Below the pieces are notes generated by a model, which had not been told where the DNA came from, searched no databases, and saw only the letters and a program-made list of their open reading frames with translations. Of a DNA stretch of 64,000 nt, positions 9,501 through 17,449 are shown in pieces. The translations under genes and the position numbers were made by a program. The stretch comes from JAWPMT01 sp965215825. Its GTDB lineage: Bacteria > Bacteroidota > Bacteroidia > Cytophagales > Cyclobacteriaceae. The stretch spans positions 620,001 through 684,000 of the forward strand of contig CBDCEM010000002.1 in the NCBI GenBank assembly GCA_965215825.1, read 5' to 3'. How positions within the stretch are numbered: position 1 is the first letter of the stretch; each line of letters opens with the position of its first letter.

Positions 9501-12479
9501 CGTCTCTACCAGATAGATAATTCCCTGTTGGTACTTAACTATTTCATTAAATTCCATACTGAAATTTAAGCCCAGTAACTCCTGGTCGGTGGAATTGTGT
9601 TGAGGAGTCACCGATGCCAAAACCGGCGGATCTGTTTCTGCTTCCTGAGTTGTAAAGCTCCATATTTCATTGGAGGTAATTCCTTCAAACGCGTTTCCGA
9701 AAATATCTTCATAAGCACCTGACTCAATTTCAAGATGATAGTCTGTCGAAGGTTCAAGCAAGCCCTCTGAAAAATAGATGCTGTGGAACGATCGCAAAGA
9801 AGTTGTGTTCCACGGGGTATAGGACTTTACGACCTCACCTGTTTCACTCTCAATCAAGTTCCACTGTCCCTGTGTATAAGTTACTTCTTCGTCAAATTCG
9901 ATTGAAAAATAAGTGGTGGTAATATCAAAGTTCGTCGACTCATTTGTTGGATTTAGATATGAGATCACCGGAGGGTCAAACTCTTCCTCTTCAGTCGTGA
10001 AAGTCCAAAACGTATCATCGTCGATCCCTTCAAATTCATTTTCAAACACGTCCTTATATGTTCCAGCCTCAAATAGGATGTGATATTGCGTACCAGGCTC
10101 AAGCAGCCCGACGGGGAAATAAACATATTGCCATGTACCATAACCATTTGATGTAGGAGTCCCGGTTTTTACTGTTTCACCAGTAGCCGAATTGATCAAA
10201 TAGCAATTACCCGAAATATAGGTTACATCTTCGTCAAAAGTGTAGGAGAAAAAGGTCTGACCAATGCTTATGTCAGTATTATTATTGGAAGGACTTGTAC
10301 TCACAATAAGTGGTGGTTCTGATTCTGCTCCCTGAGTTGTGAACGACCAGGTTGTTTCGTCAGTAATTCCCTCAAAATCGTTGCCAAAAACATCCTGATA
10401 GGTTCCGGCATCTATTTCAATGTGGTACACTGTTTCTGGTTCCAGGAATCCCTGACTAAAAGAAATGCTCTGCCATGATCTATAATTATCATTGTTATTG
10501 ACACTGGTACTTTTGATTGTCTGGCCTGAAGCTGTTTCTACAAGTCGCCATTCACCCGAAACTGGCGCAATATCTTCATCAAAATTTAATGAAAAATAAG
10601 TCCGTGTTATTGCAACATCGCTAATGTTATTGTTCGGGTTAAGGGAAGTGACCATAGGGGGGTCAGTTTCTGCATCCTGCGTAGTAAAAGACCAGACAGA
10701 CTCATCTGTAATCCCCGCAAATTCATTATCAAAAACATCCCGATAAGCACCGGCATCAATTTCAATGTGATATTCTGTCGATGGTTCTAATAAACCATTT
10801 TCAAACCAAACATTCCAACGAGTCCCGTAATAAGTGCTACTGGAAATCTCCGCCGTTTTGATGACTTCTTCCGTGGAGGTTTTAACAAGTCGCCATTCCG
10901 CATTATCAGAGGTCACCAATTCATCAAAATTTACCTCAAAATAGGTATGACTGATCTCAACATCTGTAGTACCATCAGATGGACTAAGGCTGCTAACTTC
11001 CGGAGCGACCGTTTCCGGATCCATCGTGGTAAAAGACCATACGGTTTCATCTGCTATTCCTGCAAAGGAATTACCGAAAACATCTTCATAAGTACCTTCA
11101 TCGATTTCTATATGGTATTGGGTGGATGGTTCCAATAGTTCATTTGAAAAAGACACGCTCCCCGACGACCTGAAGTACGTGCTGCTGTTCACAGTTACGG
11201 ACTTGATAACGTCTCCTGTAGCAGTCTCCACCAATCGCCATTCGCCCCCAGCTGCTTTTACCGATTCATCAAATGAAAGCCGAAAATAGGTTTGTGCCAG
11301 GCTTACTCCTGTTGACTCATGTGGAGTAGACAAACTGGTGATCAGTGGTGCGTCCGCTTCTGCTTCTTGCGTGGAGAAAGTCCAATCGCCTTCGGTAATT
11401 CCTGCAAACTCATTACCGAATACATCCTGATAACTACCTGCATCTACTTCGATGTGATAATCAGTTCCCGGATTAAGGAGCTCGTTGGTAAAATAAATGT
11501 TCCACCAGCTGCTATAATTTTCAGACTCAGAAGGTGTAGCAGTTTTTAAGATAGTACCTGTTGTGGTCTCGACAAGTCGCCAGCTACCTGAAACGTAAGT
11601 CACTTCTTCATCAAAATTGATTGAGAAACTTGTTTGAAAAAGACTGATGTCCGTTGACTCGGTATCAGGACTTAAAGAGCTTATTTCCGGAGCCGTTGAT
11701 TCGGCATCTTGAGTTGTGAAAGACCAAGTGGTTGCCTCATCAATTCCGGCGAATTCATTACCAAATACATCTTGATAGGCTCCGCCATCTATTTCTATAT
11801 AATACGCTGTTGAAGGTTCTAACAATCCAAATTCGAAAGAAACGCTTTGGTTTGTGCTATAGGAATCACTGGCGTTTAAGGTAGCTGTTTTGACAACCTC
11901 TTCTGTGGTCGCATTAACCAAACGCCATGTTCCTGAAACCTGATGTACCTCCTCGTTAAAATTGATGGAAAAATAAGTTCGACTAATAGATATATCAGTA
12001 CTATTGTCCAGTGGTGAAACACTGGAGATCAAAGGCAAGTCAGATTCTGCAATCTCTGTAGTAAAAGACCATTCTGAATCATCGGAAATTCCAACAAATT
12101 CATTACCTGACTCGTCTTCATAACTTCCCGCATCCATTTCAATATGGTATCCAGTACCCGGATCCAGTAGCCCTTCGGGGAAATAGACGTATTGCCACGT
12201 TCTAAAATTGCTACTTCCTGAAGGTGTCACTCTCTTTACTATTTCATCAGTAGATGAATTGACCAATAACCACTCACCACTCAAGAACTTCACATTCTCA
12301 TCAAAGTGAACTGAAAAGTAAGTTGTACTCAGACTGACTTCTGTAGATGCATTCGAAGGGTTTTTGGAACTGATTATCGGAGCGCTCGTGTCCTGGGCAT
12401 TCAAATTGAATTGTGGGCAAAGAACCCCTGTCAAAAAAAGTGACAAGAATGCTCCAACCCTGGAAACAGAATTGAACAT
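6534..12479 (-). CDS. T9SS-secreted multidomain surface protein (Ig-like plus cadherin-like repeats)
   Basis: A 1981-residue exported protein. Residues 1-28 are a signal peptide ending in NLNA-Q. From about residue 30 to 1285 there are 11 repeats of about 113 residues, each opening 'P-x-I-x-S-x-x-P' and holding 'TYFS-x-x-FDE-x-V', 'LVxxxTxExxK' and 'YHIEIDxGxYxDVFGNEFAGI', which match bacterial Ig-like Big_5/SbsA-type domains. Five cadherin-like repeats follow (about 1290-1795, each with 'FxIDxxTGxVxF...PDYExPxDSDxxNxYE'). Then come one Ig-like unit containing DLDGDEEEGTTFQWY and a C-terminal T9SS type A sorting domain (about 1895-1981, ending LKPGIWLMKYAER...KFLVD). The repeats are clearly diverged at DNA level. 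It is probably exported by T9SS and attached to the surface. Acidic Asp-rich cadherin motifs suggest Ca2+ rigidification. An adhesin role is inference. A good promoter lies at 12543-12574. Confidence 0.88.
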   Translation of the reverse strand: MFNSVSRVGAFLSLFLTGVLCPQFNLNAQDTSAPIISSKNPSNASTEVSLSTTYFSVHFDENVKFLSGEWLLVNSSTDEIVKRVTPSGSSNFRTWQYVYFPEGLLDPGTGYHIEMDAGSYEDESGNEFVGISDDSEWSFTTEIAESDLPLISSVSPLDNSTDISISRTYFSINFNEEVHQVSGTWRLVNATTEEVVKTATLNASDSYSTNQSVSFEFGLLEPSTAYYIEIDGGAYQDVFGNEFAGIDEATTWSFTTQDAESTAPEISSLSPDTESTDISLFQTSFSINFDEEVTYVSGSWRLVETTTGTILKTATPSESENYSSWWNIYFTNELLNPGTDYHIEVDAGSYQDVFGNEFAGITEGDWTFSTQEAEADAPLITSLSTPHESTGVSLAQTYFRLSFDESVKAAGGEWRLVETATGDVIKSVTVNSSTYFRSSGSVSFSNELLEPSTQYHIEIDEGTYEDVFGNSFAGIADETVWSFTTMDPETVAPEVSSLSPSDGTTDVEISHTYFEVNFDELVTSDNAEWRLVKTSTEEVIKTAEISSSTYYGTRWNVWFENGLLEPSTEYHIEIDAGAYRDVFDNEFAGITDESVWSFTTQDAETDPPMVTSLNPNNNISDVAITRTYFSLNFDEDIAPVSGEWRLVETASGQTIKSTSVNNNDNYRSWQSISFSQGFLEPETVYHIEIDAGTYQDVFGNDFEGITDETTWSFTTQGAESEPPLIVSTSPSNNNTDISIGQTFFSYTFDEDVTYISGNCYLINSATGETVKTGTPTSNGYGTWQYVYFPVGLLEPGTQYHILFEAGTYKDVFENEFEGIDDDTFWTFTTEEEEFDPPVISYLNPTNESTNFDITTTYFSIEFDEEVTYTQGQWNLIESETGEVVKSYTPWNTTSLRSFHSIYFSEGLLEPSTDYHLEIESGAYEDIFGNAFEGITSNEIWSFTTQEAETDPPVLASVTPQHNSTDQELLGLNFSMEFNEIVKYQQGIIYLVETASGEIVKTAIPGNSGYSKYHHFNFVESLLRPNTQYHIQIDASSYVDVFDNEFAGIADDISWSFTTREAETDAPELEEVFPANNSSDVSISLRQFSVEFGEPVKYEGGVLRLVKTATSEVVKYATPGFNGEYTEDIDFYFSQELLEPSTQYHLEIDGSVFSDIFDNSFMGISEESTWSFTTEEEESDAPEVSSSSPSDDATNISIYNSFFYLNFNEDVVESAGEIRLIKTATDETIARLNTSEGNSYSSGKYISFSNFSLESFTEYHIEIDGGSYVDVFGNEIVTINDATTWNFTTRDTEAPVFESGNLVFSEENQLSTGYTAVANDENSVSYSLSENGLDDHLFEIDESGTVSFLTMPDFESPLDSDADNGYVIEIEARDNGGNLTSQTLVIVVEDVDENDPIVSSELEISFEENNQSIAYLPSIIDDSEVAFALNDSGEDSDLFSIDESTGEVSFIESPDFEVPVDSNEDNVYEVGLTVTDDESNSATVLINITVLDVDEVAPEFTSSSSIIFTENESGVVYQAVATDENTITYSLSGDGVDESLFTINATTGELYFITSPNYEIPSDSDSDNNYEVAVTATDEVENSSTIAISIVVENEVETLEFNSSGQISVNENTESVAYNAIATGEGTITYALGNEGSDIGQFTIDGASGEVSFITVPDYENPHDSDQNNNYQISIVATDGDGNSVSLSVEIDVTDVDEASPVFISVGNVDFLENRVGVAYQAIATDDGEVSYTLTAAGADVALFEIDASTGQVMFLESPDYETPLDDDQDNVYELEIQASDELSYTALLQVSINIIGENDNEPTAERVAISGEPGVDQLLTGSYEYYDLDGDEEEGTTFQWYQSSDETLDNLSLIDGANDLTYRPTASDGLTYLVLAVTPSDGILQGSSYFSDSQFIAESVLDVIEDLASVKIMNLGNKAVRIKFPSHRKRQIQIYSLEGKVIGAEHIEEDTLDIEYLKPGIWLMKYAERNGAWETVKFLVD

Positions 12480-12542
12480 GTTGTTTTAATTGTTAGTTGA
12501 GTCTTGAAAATTAAATTGTAATGGAAAGTTATTCCGTAAGCC

Positions 12543-12574
12543 CAAATGTAATTTGAAGTTCCTTCAGGATCAAA
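12543..12574 (-). promoter_or_regulatory. Full Bacteroidota promoter (TTTG-N20-TACATTTG)
   Basis: On the minus strand TTTG (12574-12571) is followed after 20 bp by TACATTTG (12550-12543). Both boxes match the -33/-7 consensus and the spacing is in the accepted range. It drives the 1981-residue surface protein with a leader of about 60 nt. It is the best-formed promoter in the window. Confidence 0.7.
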
Positions 12575-12612
12575 CATATTTGGAAATATCGCGAATCTCG
12601 CAGGAAGAACGC

Positions 12613-12620
12613 TAAATTTG
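12613..12620 (+). promoter_or_regulatory. -7 element TAAATTTG immediately before rbfA
   Basis: TAAATTTG is an exact TAnnTTTG match ending 4 nt before the rbfA ATG, the same spacing as at glyA. No TTTG lies 17-23 bp upstream (the nearest, at 12579-12582, is 30 bp away), so only the -7 box is seen. If used, the transcript would be leaderless. Confidence 0.4.
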
Positions 12621-12624
12621 AGGC

Positions 12625-12999
12625 ATGGATGGAAAGAGGCAGAACAAATACTCCCGGCAGATCCTGAAAGATCTGACTGAGATTTTCCAAAAAGACCCCC
12701 GACATTTTTTCGGCAGTGCGTTTGTCACGGTAACAGGTGTTGAAGTATCTCCGGACCTAAGTTTGGCCAGGGTTTATTTCAGTGTATTACCTATTTCAGG
12801 CGCGGATGGTGTTTTCGATCGAATAAACGAGTTGAAAAGCGAAGTACGCAAATTGCTGGGAAATAAAATCGGAAAGCGCATTCGGAAAATACCTGAATTG
12901 GCCTTTTTTCATGATGCTACAGGCGAGCAGGCTTCCAAAATGGATAAGCTGATAGACAGCCTCGACATCCCACCTGAAAACAACGACGATCAGGATTGA
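12625..12999 (+). CDS. rbfA: 30S ribosome-binding factor A
   Basis: A KH-fold protein that binds the immature 30S subunit and helps mature the 5' end of 16S rRNA. The 124 residues hold the RbfA N-terminal region (Q-I-x-x-x-L-x-x-I, about residues 12-21), 'VTVTGVEVSPDLSLARVYFSVL' strands (36-57), the IGKRIRKIPELAFFHD strand (about 81-97) and a C-terminal helix before an acidic tail. Length is typical. It shares a 4-bp overlap (TTGA, 12996-12999) with the following permease gene, indicating coupled expression. It is divergent from the large surface-protein gene. Confidence 0.93.
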   Translation: MDGKRQNKYSRQILKDLTEIFQKDPRHFFGSAFVTVTGVEVSPDLSLARVYFSVLPISGADGVFDRINELKSEVRKLLGNKIGKRIRKIPELAFFHDATGEQASKMDKLIDSLDIPPENNDDQD

Positions 13000-14219
13000 A
13001 TATCTCCTTATTCATAGCGAAACGATATTTTCTTTCACGAAAGAAGAAGAATTTCATCAACGTGATCTCGACCATCTCTATGTTGGTCGTAGGTATGGCA
13101 ACGATGGCATTGATCATTGTTCTTTCTGTCTTCAATGGTCTGGAAGGACTGCTGAGGTCCATTTACAGTGATTTTGATCCTGAAATTCGTATTACAGCCA
13201 CGGAAGGTCGATCCTTTGTGTATTCAGATAGTCTGTCGGAAGCAATCCATAAGATAGAGGGTGTAGCTATTGTCACTGAAGTAATAGAGGATAATGTACT
13301 CATCAAATACGACGATGCGCAACGCGTCGTACGCCTGAAAGGCGTATCAGATAATTTTCTAGAACAAAACAGGTTGGACCCTACCCAGGTTTCCGGTGAG
13401 TTGACACTGATCCAAAACAACGTCGGTTATGCCATAGTTGGCAAGGGCATACAACTTGACCTGAACATCACTCCTTCTGATGAATTCAGAACCATTCAGG
13501 TGTACTACCCAAGGGACATAGGTCCCGGAGTTGTCAACCCTGAACGCCTGACTACTGTCAGGCATATTTTGCCTGGGGGTATTTTTTCTGTAGAAAAACA
13601 TTACGATGACAACTACATGTTAGTGCCTCTGGTTTTCGCTCAGGACCTCCTTCGCTACGGAGACAAACGAAATGCCCTGGAAGTAAAGGTCGGAGCACTG
13701 AAAGATCTTCCAGAAGTACGAAAAAGGCTTGCTGCCGCTTTGGGTAGCACCTATACGGTCCAGACAAACGACGAGATACACGAAGACCTCTACAAGGTTT
13801 TGAAGATCGAAAAATTTTTCGTGTTTATCACTTTCTCCCTGATCATTGGCATTGCTTCAATCAACATCTATTTCGCTCTGATGATGTTGGCCATCGATAA
13901 ACAAAAAGACATTTCAATCCTTGCCGCTCAAGGTGCTGATGCTGGACTTATCCGAAAGATTTTCCTTTGGGAGGGTGGGTTAGTTGCCTTAGTTGGCGCC
14001 TTTGTAGGACTTACTTTGGGTGTTGCCATCAGCTATATTCAGCAAGAATTTGGTATTATTTCTATGGGCATGCAAACTGCCATAATGGAAGCTTATCCGG
14101 TCAAAGTAGAATGGTTTGATGTGATGACCACCTGCATTTGCGTAGTGTTGATAACTTTTTTAGCCTCCTTTCAACCAGCCCGTCTGGCCGCAAGAAAAAT
14201 CTCACTTAGAGCACTTTAG
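12996..14219 (+). CDS. LolC/LolE-family ABC transporter permease
   Basis: An inner-membrane permease of the lipoprotein-releasing (Lol) or MacB-like ABC family. The 407 residues have the family layout. The N-terminal IAKRYFLSRKKKNFINVIS is followed by membrane segment 1 (about 30-50). A large periplasmic MacB-PCD-like domain follows (about 50-265). Three C-terminal membrane segments (about 275-400) carry the cytoplasmic coupling sequence 'DKQKDISILAAQGADAGLIRKIFLWEG' before a C-terminal PARLAARKISLRAL. It starts with TTG at 12996, overlapping the rbfA stop; the resulting N-terminus matches the family, so this start is favoured. The partner ATPase (LolD) is not in the window. The rbfA-lolC pairing is common in Bacteroidota. 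Lipoprotein export from the inner membrane is the likely role. Confidence 0.88.
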   Translation: MNISLFIAKRYFLSRKKKNFINVISTISMLVVGMATMALIIVLSVFNGLEGLLRSIYSDFDPEIRITATEGRSFVYSDSLSEAIHKIEGVAIVTEVIEDNVLIKYDDAQRVVRLKGVSDNFLEQNRLDPTQVSGELTLIQNNVGYAIVGKGIQLDLNITPSDEFRTIQVYYPRDIGPGVVNPERLTTVRHILPGGIFSVEKHYDDNYMLVPLVFAQDLLRYGDKRNALEVKVGALKDLPEVRKRLAAALGSTYTVQTNDEIHEDLYKVLKIEKFFVFITFSLIIGIASINIYFALMMLAIDKQKDISILAAQGADAGLIRKIFLWEGGLVALVGAFVGLTLGVAISYIQQEFGIISMGMQTAIMEAYPVKVEWFDVMTTCICVVLITFLASFQPARLAARKISLRAL

Positions 14220-14328
14220 GGGGTTTGGACACTGTGGATTTCTGGAGCAGAAGAAAACCTTTGCTTTTCCTTAATATCATTTTTCTTCAAATTATTATAG
14301 ATTCGGAGTTTGCTTTTTTAGAAACTTC

Positions 14329-17259
14329 ATGAATGTCGCTCCGGAACAGCCGTTTAAATTGATCTACTCGCTATTCGATCACGAGTATCTGGGGTATATT
14401 TTCGAGTCTTTTGTCATTCAGTTAGATAGTAAAGGGCAGCTTACCTTTTCTCATCAAAATATTTCTTCCAAAAACGCTGCTGAGTTCAACTCGGGATTAG
14501 ATGAGAACGATTACAAATTGATCACGCTCATGGACAGCATGCAGCAAGACAAGGTGATCCAGCATTTTACGAAGAAGAAAATCAAGCCCGATCAGTTTTT
14601 CTTAAAGACATACGACAAGAAAGTCGGTGATGAGACTTTGCAACGTGAGATCCACAACTATCTGGAGAGAAGAAGGTCTGAGATTTTGCCTTTACTCGCG
14701 GGTAAGTACCTCTTCGAAATGGGGTCGGATGGTGAGCCTGCGTGGCGTGAAATCAATATCCTGGAAGAAAAAGCTACAGTGTTGTTCCATTTCCGCAAAA
14801 ATGAGGACAATACACACTATTTCCCCACCATTAAGTTAAATGATGAAAAATTGGAATTTCGCCACAATGGCAGCTACATAGTCTGTAGCGAGCCCGCATG
14901 GATTGTGGTAGATAACCAACTTTTTACCTTCGAAAAAGATATCAGTGGTGGCAAGATCAAGCCTTTCCTGAACAAAAAATTTATCCTGATCCCAAAGAAC
15001 GTAGAAGAGACATACTTCCAAAAATTTGTTGCCCCATTGGTTGCCTCTTTCGACGTGTATGCTAAAGGCTTTGATATCCGGACAGAAAGTTATGATCCCA
15101 AACCGGTACTAACCCTGTCGGAGGTCCAACAAGCCAATGCCAAACCCATTTCTTTGTTTGATGAGCAGAAAGAGGAAGAAAAGAAACAAGACAAGAAAGT
15201 ATTAATTGAACTTCAGCTCGGCTATGGTGAGTATCAATTTCGCGCAGATCAGCTGAAGGATGTCAGTGTGTCTCTTGAAAAAAATGGCGAGGATTACACT
15301 TTTCACCGTGTCCGAAGGAAACTGGATGTCGAAAAATCTATCCTGAAAAAACTTGGAGACAGTGGACTTGTGGTAAGAAACTCCCGTGCTACCATGACGG
15401 AGGGCCAGGTTTTCGCCTGGCTGAACGAACAGCGAGCTTTGCTGCGAGAACTCAATATTGATGTCTGCCAGGTGCAAAACAATGGCAAGGTTTACTTCCT
15501 GGGTGAATCGTCTATCGACATTAAAATCGAAGAAGGCATCGACTGGTTTGATATAAAAGCAGTGGTCCGATTTGGTAGCTATGAAGTACCATTCAAAACC
15601 ATTCGCAAGCTCATCCTTTCGAAGAAAAATGAAGTGCGACTTCCGAATGGTGAAATTGGGATCATACCTGATAACTGGATAGAACAGTACAGTGATCTCT
15701 TTGCTTTTTCCAGTGATGAACATGAAAACAACATTCGACTTGAAAAGTATCACCTGGCCCTGGTCAATGAACTAAAAGAGAACAACGCAGCAAGCGTATC
15801 TATCACCAGAAAGTTGAATCGCCTTCTTGATTTCAATGAAATCGAAGAGAAGACTATTCCTCCATGCTTTAAAGGTGATTTGCGCCCTTACCAGCAAGCC
15901 GGATTCAACTGGCTTAATTTCCTCGATGAGTATGCATTCGGCGGATGCCTGGCGGACGATATGGGTCTGGGTAAGACGGTACAAACACTCGCCATGATGC
16001 AACATTCTTGTGAGCAACATCCGGGTACCACTTCTCTACTTGTCATGCCCACTTCCCTGATCTATAACTGGGAAATGGAGGCCAGTAAGTTTACTCCGAA
16101 ACTCAAGATCCTTAAATACACAGGATCTAATCGGATCAAAGACCATGCGCAGTTCTCAAAATACGATCTGGTCATTACCAGCTATGGTATTATCCGGCTG
16201 GACGTAGAGATTCTCGGAGAGTTTTATTTCAACTACATCGTGCTGGATGAATCTCAGGCAATCAAAAACCCTGACTCGATCATATCCAAAGCGGTGAAAG
16301 AATTGAAGTCTAGAAGGAAATTGATTTTGAGTGGTACTCCGATAGAAAACAGTACCATGGACTTATGGTCACAACTTTCTTTTGCTAATCCAGGATTGTT
16401 AGGGTCAAAGAATTATTTCAAAAGCGAGTACTTATTGCCCATTGAGAAACGGAACGATGAGAAAAAAGTTAGGCGCCTCAATGCACTCATTAAACCATTT
16501 ATTCTTCGGCGTGAAAAATCTCAGGTAGCTACAGATCTACCAGAAAAGGTCATCAATGTTACTTATTGCGATCTCTCTGAAAAGCAGCGGGAAGTTTACG
16601 AAAAAGAAAAAAATCAATATCGTAACAAGATCCTGGACCTGATCGAAACAGAAGGTCTAAAAAATTCTCAGTTCCTGTTGTTGCAGGGCCTGACAAAGCT
16701 TCGTCAGATCGCCAATCACCCCGCCCTCACAGATGAGACCTATGATGGGGATTCCGGGAAATTCGAGGACGTGACGCACATGATTGACAATGCCTTACGT
16801 GGTGATCACAATATCTTGATCTTTAGTCAATTTGTGAAGCACCTCAAGTTAGTTGGCAACTATCTGAATAAGCAGGAAATTCCATACGCGTATCTGGATG
16901 GAAGCGTGAAAGACCGCAAGGATCAGGTCATGAAGTTTCAGGAAAATGAGAATATCAATGTTTTTCTGATCTCACTCAAAGCAGGAGGATTGGGGCTAAA
17001 CCTTACTAAGGCGGATTATGTGTTCATATTGGACCCCTGGTGGAACCCTGCTACCGAAGCACAGGCTATCGACCGGGCACATCGCATCGGACAGAAAAAC
17101 AAAGTCTTTACTTACAAGTTCATTGCAAGGGATACAGTAGAGGAGAAAATTCTGATTCTGCAGGAAAGCAAACTCAAGCTTGCCAAAGAACTCATTTCTA
17201 TTGAAGAAAGCTTCGTTAAGAGCCTCTCCAGAGAAGACATCACGAAGTTGTTCGATTAG
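14329..17259 (+). CDS. SNF2-family (Swi2/Snf2) DNA-dependent ATPase
   Basis: A 976-residue helicase-like translocase of superfamily 2. The C-terminal half has all motifs: Walker A DDMGLGKT (about 543-550), motif II DESQ (640-643) in place of DEAH, motif III LSGTPIEN, motif V region FLISLKAGGLGLNLTKADYV, and motif VI RAHRIGQ (about 915-921). The N-terminal half (about 1-510) has no domain I can name. It includes a charged linker (EEEKKQDKK, near 285-293) and a block ending in a predicted 'E-E-K-T-I-P-P' linker before the ATPase core. Bacterial SNF2 proteins of this length are thought to remodel protein-DNA or RNA-polymerase complexes; the exact role is unknown. It lies 110 bp after the permease gene with no clear terminator between them, so co-transcription is possible. 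Confidence 0.92.
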   Translation: MNVAPEQPFKLIYSLFDHEYLGYIFESFVIQLDSKGQLTFSHQNISSKNAAEFNSGLDENDYKLITLMDSMQQDKVIQHFTKKKIKPDQFFLKTYDKKVGDETLQREIHNYLERRRSEILPLLAGKYLFEMGSDGEPAWREINILEEKATVLFHFRKNEDNTHYFPTIKLNDEKLEFRHNGSYIVCSEPAWIVVDNQLFTFEKDISGGKIKPFLNKKFILIPKNVEETYFQKFVAPLVASFDVYAKGFDIRTESYDPKPVLTLSEVQQANAKPISLFDEQKEEEKKQDKKVLIELQLGYGEYQFRADQLKDVSVSLEKNGEDYTFHRVRRKLDVEKSILKKLGDSGLVVRNSRATMTEGQVFAWLNEQRALLRELNIDVCQVQNNGKVYFLGESSIDIKIEEGIDWFDIKAVVRFGSYEVPFKTIRKLILSKKNEVRLPNGEIGIIPDNWIEQYSDLFAFSSDEHENNIRLEKYHLALVNELKENNAASVSITRKLNRLLDFNEIEEKTIPPCFKGDLRPYQQAGFNWLNFLDEYAFGGCLADDMGLGKTVQTLAMMQHSCEQHPGTTSLLVMPTSLIYNWEMEASKFTPKLKILKYTGSNRIKDHAQFSKYDLVITSYGIIRLDVEILGEFYFNYIVLDESQAIKNPDSIISKAVKELKSRRKLILSGTPIENSTMDLWSQLSFANPGLLGSKNYFKSEYLLPIEKRNDEKKVRRLNALIKPFILRREKSQVATDLPEKVINVTYCDLSEKQREVYEKEKNQYRNKILDLIETEGLKNSQFLLLQGLTKLRQIANHPALTDETYDGDSGKFEDVTHMIDNALRGDHNILIFSQFVKHLKLVGNYLNKQEIPYAYLDGSVKDRKDQVMKFQENENINVFLISLKAGGLGLNLTKADYVFILDPWWNPATEAQAIDRAHRIGQKNKVFTYKFIARDTVEEKILILQESKLKLAKELISIEESFVKSLSREDITKLFD

Positions 17260-17449
17260 AAGAAGTCGTCGCCAATATATCTGGGATTATTTACAAAATC
17301 CGCCGATATATAACTTGTTAAGCTCGTTTCCCGTTTTTAAATTTATAGATACACGATTTCCGTTCCCTCGGAATCCAATTGGAATTAGGGTAGTTCTTCT
17401 TTTACTTGTTTAGATCAGTACCCAACCAAAAATTGAGACTACAACTCTG

